The position numbers and the translations under genes were made by a program. 64,000 bases of DNA, from assembly GCA_964640655.1 (NCBI GenBank), contig CAZXFT010000007.1, positions 62,001 through 126,000 of the forward strand, written 5' to 3'. Position 1 is the stretch's first letter, and every line of letters starts with the position of its first letter. Shown here piece after piece: positions 61,900 to 64,000 of the stretch. The notes beneath the pieces are model-generated. The model ran no database searches. It was given only the letters and a program-made list of their open reading frames with translations, and had not been told where the DNA came from. The DNA comes from BJGO01 sp964640655. GTDB lineage: Bacteria > Bacteroidota > Bacteroidia > Chitinophagales > UBA10324.

Positions 61900-62865
61900 T
61901 TAAAAACGAGGTGTATAAATTATTTTACCCGGTTTAGCCGTGGTGCTTAATCCTACCCTGTATGTGAGTAGAATTTCCTGTGAACCATATGAAACCTTAT
62001 TGATTACAGTCAAAGGATATTCATAAGCATAGCCCAAAATAAGCTTCTTGGAAAGGGTTAAAGAAATTAATGCCATTAGAGCATCCGCCTGAATTGATGC
62101 AGCTCTATAGCCTGCTCCAAATGAGAATGCTTGTTTAAAATTCAGCATCAAATTTGTTTCTGCCTGTAGGTCCGTGATATTGTACTTTACTAAATAGTTG
62201 TTACTCAAACTAACCTTTTTGTTGATATCAAATCTTTTTCCAAGTGAAGCTATATAGTGTCTGTTTAGCTTAGGGCTTTGATTATTAGTGAGTTTTAATT
62301 CTGGTTCTGTGATATTAACGGTTGAGAATCCTAAATAAAATTTCTTACGCACGTATAAAAACCCGGCTGCTATATCAGGTGCAATTGCACTAACTTTGGA
62401 CACAGGTAGAATGGGGTCATTATGATTGATGGCGCCGGACTCATAATTACCTTGTGGCGTAATAATGCCCCCACCATCAATATAGGCTTGTACTATTCCA
62501 GCACGAACACCAAAACTGATTGTACTTTTCTTTTTCCTAATGATGTACGCATAGTTCAATCCGGCACTTGTATTACGCTGTAAGCCCTGCTGCATGTTGA
62601 TAATAGTTAACCCAAGTCCGCTGTGGATATTGTATGCAGGAGTTTGAAAATTGAAATTTTGCGAAAAAGGTGAGCCATTAATTCCCATCCATTGATAACG
62701 TGCTCCCCCATTGAATGAAAGGTAATCCGCTACTCCGGAGGAAGCAGGATTATAGGTATTTAGATTGTCTGCAAACAGTGCAAACTGAGGAAATTGTTGT
62801 GCTTGAATAAAATTTGTCTTGCACATTAAAAATAAAATGGAGTATAACCACGGGTTTGCTTTCAT
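61900..62865 (-). CDS. porP: PorP/SprF-family type IX secretion membrane protein
   Basis: About 321 residues from the ATG at 62865 (MKANPWLYSILFLMCKTNFI, signal peptide cut near IQAQQ); the longer frame to 62916 overlaps the next gene. The mature protein has the PorP/SprF pattern: FPQFALFADNLNTYNPASSG, then YQWMGINGSPFSQNFNF, with a barrel ending in YTPRF. PorP is an outer-membrane partner of the GldK ring and is required for secretion in P. gingivalis. The order porP-gldK-gldL-gldM-gldN matches P. gingivalis porPKLMN. SprF paralogs serve specific substrates, so the symbol rests on the order. Confidence 0.88.
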   Translation of the reverse strand: MKANPWLYSILFLMCKTNFIQAQQFPQFALFADNLNTYNPASSGVADYLSFNGGARYQWMGINGSPFSQNFNFQTPAYNIHSGLGLTIINMQQGLQRNTSAGLNYAYIIRKKKSTISFGVRAGIVQAYIDGGGIITPQGNYESGAINHNDPILPVSKVSAIAPDIAAGFLYVRKKFYLGFSTVNITEPELKLTNNQSPKLNRHYIASLGKRFDINKKVSLSNNYLVKYNITDLQAETNLMLNFKQAFSFGAGYRAASIQADALMALISLTLSKKLILGYAYEYPLTVINKVSYGSQEILLTYRVGLSTTAKPGKIIYTPRF

Positions 62866-62881
62866 CCTGTGCCAAATTAAC

Positions 62882-64000
62882 CTAATTCTGTAAACTCTTG
62901 TGAAGTGAAGCCACATCTGATGTTGGTAAAGAACATGTATTATTTATGCAGAGGTAATATAGTACTTCGTTTTCGTTGTTTAGCTTGTCATAAAAGATGA
63001 TGTCGTTTAGTCTATTATCTACGAGGGGCAGAATTAAAAAATCAGGTCTAAAAGAGGTGCTGAATCGATTAATATACTTCATCGCATTTCTGCCGGTAAT
63101 AATCAATTCACCAGCATGTTTGTATTGCTTCAACATTGTCGTCAACCAATAAGAAAACGACTGCGGGTATTGTTGAGATATTCCTTTGGCATTCTTAGTT
63201 AATAACTCAATCTTTTCCTGATAAAGACTATTTGGGTCAATTCGATTGAGGTCGATGAGATTTTGTAACATAATAGAATTACCTGATGCAATAACACTAT
63301 CAAACAATTCAATTTTAACTACAATTACATCCTCCTTATTCTTATGAGTAAATTGAAACAAGCTAAGGTCCTCATTCCAAAAATGTTCAATAGTCAGTTG
63401 GGTAATTATTCTAGCACGATTCAGTTGCTTAGATTCGCCAGTAAGTTTGAAAAGAGCTAATGCAGATTGAATCACAGCTGCATAATCTTCAAGCAAAGCA
63501 TCGTGTTTTATAATAGACTTTGATAACTGATGAAATAATGTACCATCAGGCTTCATGAATTGTTTGAATAAAGTTTCAATCGAATTGATTGTTTGAGTTC
63601 TAATATTACTGTCTTCAAGTACTTCAAATGCGTTCGCAAATGCATGGATCATCATAGCATTCCAGGAAGTAATTTGTTTGTAATCAAGTCCGGGCTTAGT
63701 GCGCATTTTTGCAATGTTGATGAGTTTATGATTTGCTATTCGTAATTTTTCAATAAATTCAATTTCGGTAAGGCCAATTGACACAGCAAACTCATTGATA
63801 CTGCGAGTTCTGAATAATATATTTGTATGCTCCCAGTTGCCTTGTTCCAAAATATTGTAGTACTTGAAATACCAATCGGCATCATCGTGCAATAGCAACT
63901 TTAACTCTTCTGAAGTCCAGCAATAATACTTTCCTTCAACACCTTCAGAATCGGCATCATAAGCGGAATAAAACAAGTTATTATTCTCTAAAAATTCTGC
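62882..64000 (-). CDS. YyaL-type thioredoxin-fold/epimerase-like protein, partial
   Basis: The C-terminal part of a larger protein; the frame stays open to the right edge (AEFLENNN before FYSAYDADSEGVEGKYYCWT). DADSEGVEGKYYCWTSEEL is the mark of the YyaL/SPATA20 family (N-terminal DUF255 thioredoxin domain plus an alpha/alpha barrel like GlcNAc 2-epimerases). Only the barrel part is in the window, 373 codons. Function in bacteria is not established. Its stop lies 16 bp ahead of the porP start, so it may share a transcript with the type IX genes. Confidence 0.82.
   Translation of the reverse strand, partial: AEFLENNNLFYSAYDADSEGVEGKYYCWTSEELKLLLHDDADWYFKYYNILEQGNWEHTNILFRTRSINEFAVSIGLTEIEFIEKLRIANHKLINIAKMRTKPGLDYKQITSWNAMMIHAFANAFEVLEDSNIRTQTINSIETLFKQFMKPDGTLFHQLSKSIIKHDALLEDYAAVIQSALALFKLTGESKQLNRARIITQLTIEHFWNEDLSLFQFTHKNKEDVIVVKIELFDSVIASGNSIMLQNLIDLNRIDPNSLYQEKIELLTKNAKGISQQYPQSFSYWLTTMLKQYKHAGELIITGRNAMKYINRFSTSFRPDFLILPLVDNRLNDIIFYDKLNNENEVLYYLCINNTCSLPTSDVASLHKSLQN

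Noticed and set aside
1..64000. Prophage, insertion sequence or rRNA operon
   Set aside because: No transposase, integrase, phage structural gene or rRNA sequence was seen anywhere in the window.

Overview
The window reads as chromosomal DNA of a member of the Bacteroidota. Supporting signs are a type IX secretion/gliding core (porP-gldK-gldL-gldM-gldN), a TonB receptor next to PorV-like and secreted proteins, several C-terminal sorting-type domains, a sufBCDSE-sufT operon, and TAnnTTTG-type -7 promoter boxes ahead of several genes. I see no prophage, insertion sequence, CRISPR array or rRNA. The genus cannot be read from the sequence.

Layout. 1-3217: a minus-strand group purL, yhhQ-type queuosine-precursor transporter and the start of a DNA alkylation repair gene. 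3218-4459: a 1.2-kb non-coding stretch holding the most unusual object here, a 21-bp-phased array of TTGAA motifs that flips strand at about 4005 and is bracketed by a 16-bp AT-rich direct repeat. 4460-6468: acyltransferase, a rhodanese gene broken by one stop codon, and a small lipoprotein. 6486-12687: a large alpha-2-macroglobulin-like protein, then divergent ECF sigma and anti-sigma genes. 12684-23231: gyrB, two envelope proteins, an LD-carboxypeptidase, metG, murB, two tRNA-Arg genes and a secreted barrel-like protein. 23333-28974: suf operon with a recognisable promoter and a candidate operator. 29011-38324: greA, then a three-gene operon of TonB receptor, very large secreted protein and PorV/PorQ-like barrel. 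38415-45901: a 2-hydroxyacid dehydrogenase with rsmA, a leucyl aminopeptidase with pdxA, then three envelope genes that each carry a stem-loop pressed against the start codon. 45902-53178: WG-repeat protein, DUF4139 protein, and a minus-strand cluster of small accessory proteins (DinB, DUF1801, VOC, AHSA1, YdeI, DUF1905) with a possible caspase-fold protein. 53426-56500: a secreted RCC1-repeat protein. 57002-64000: gldN, gldM, gldL, gldK, porP and a partial YyaL-type gene.

How the parts fit. The inner-membrane motor (GldL/GldM), the periplasmic GldK/GldN ring and PorP would secrete or anchor proteins ending in sorting domains, such as the RCC1, FnIII and TonB-operon proteins; the PorV/PorQ-like barrel is a natural shuttle partner. 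The remaining genes are mainly housekeeping: purine, wall precursor, B6, Fe-S and translation functions.
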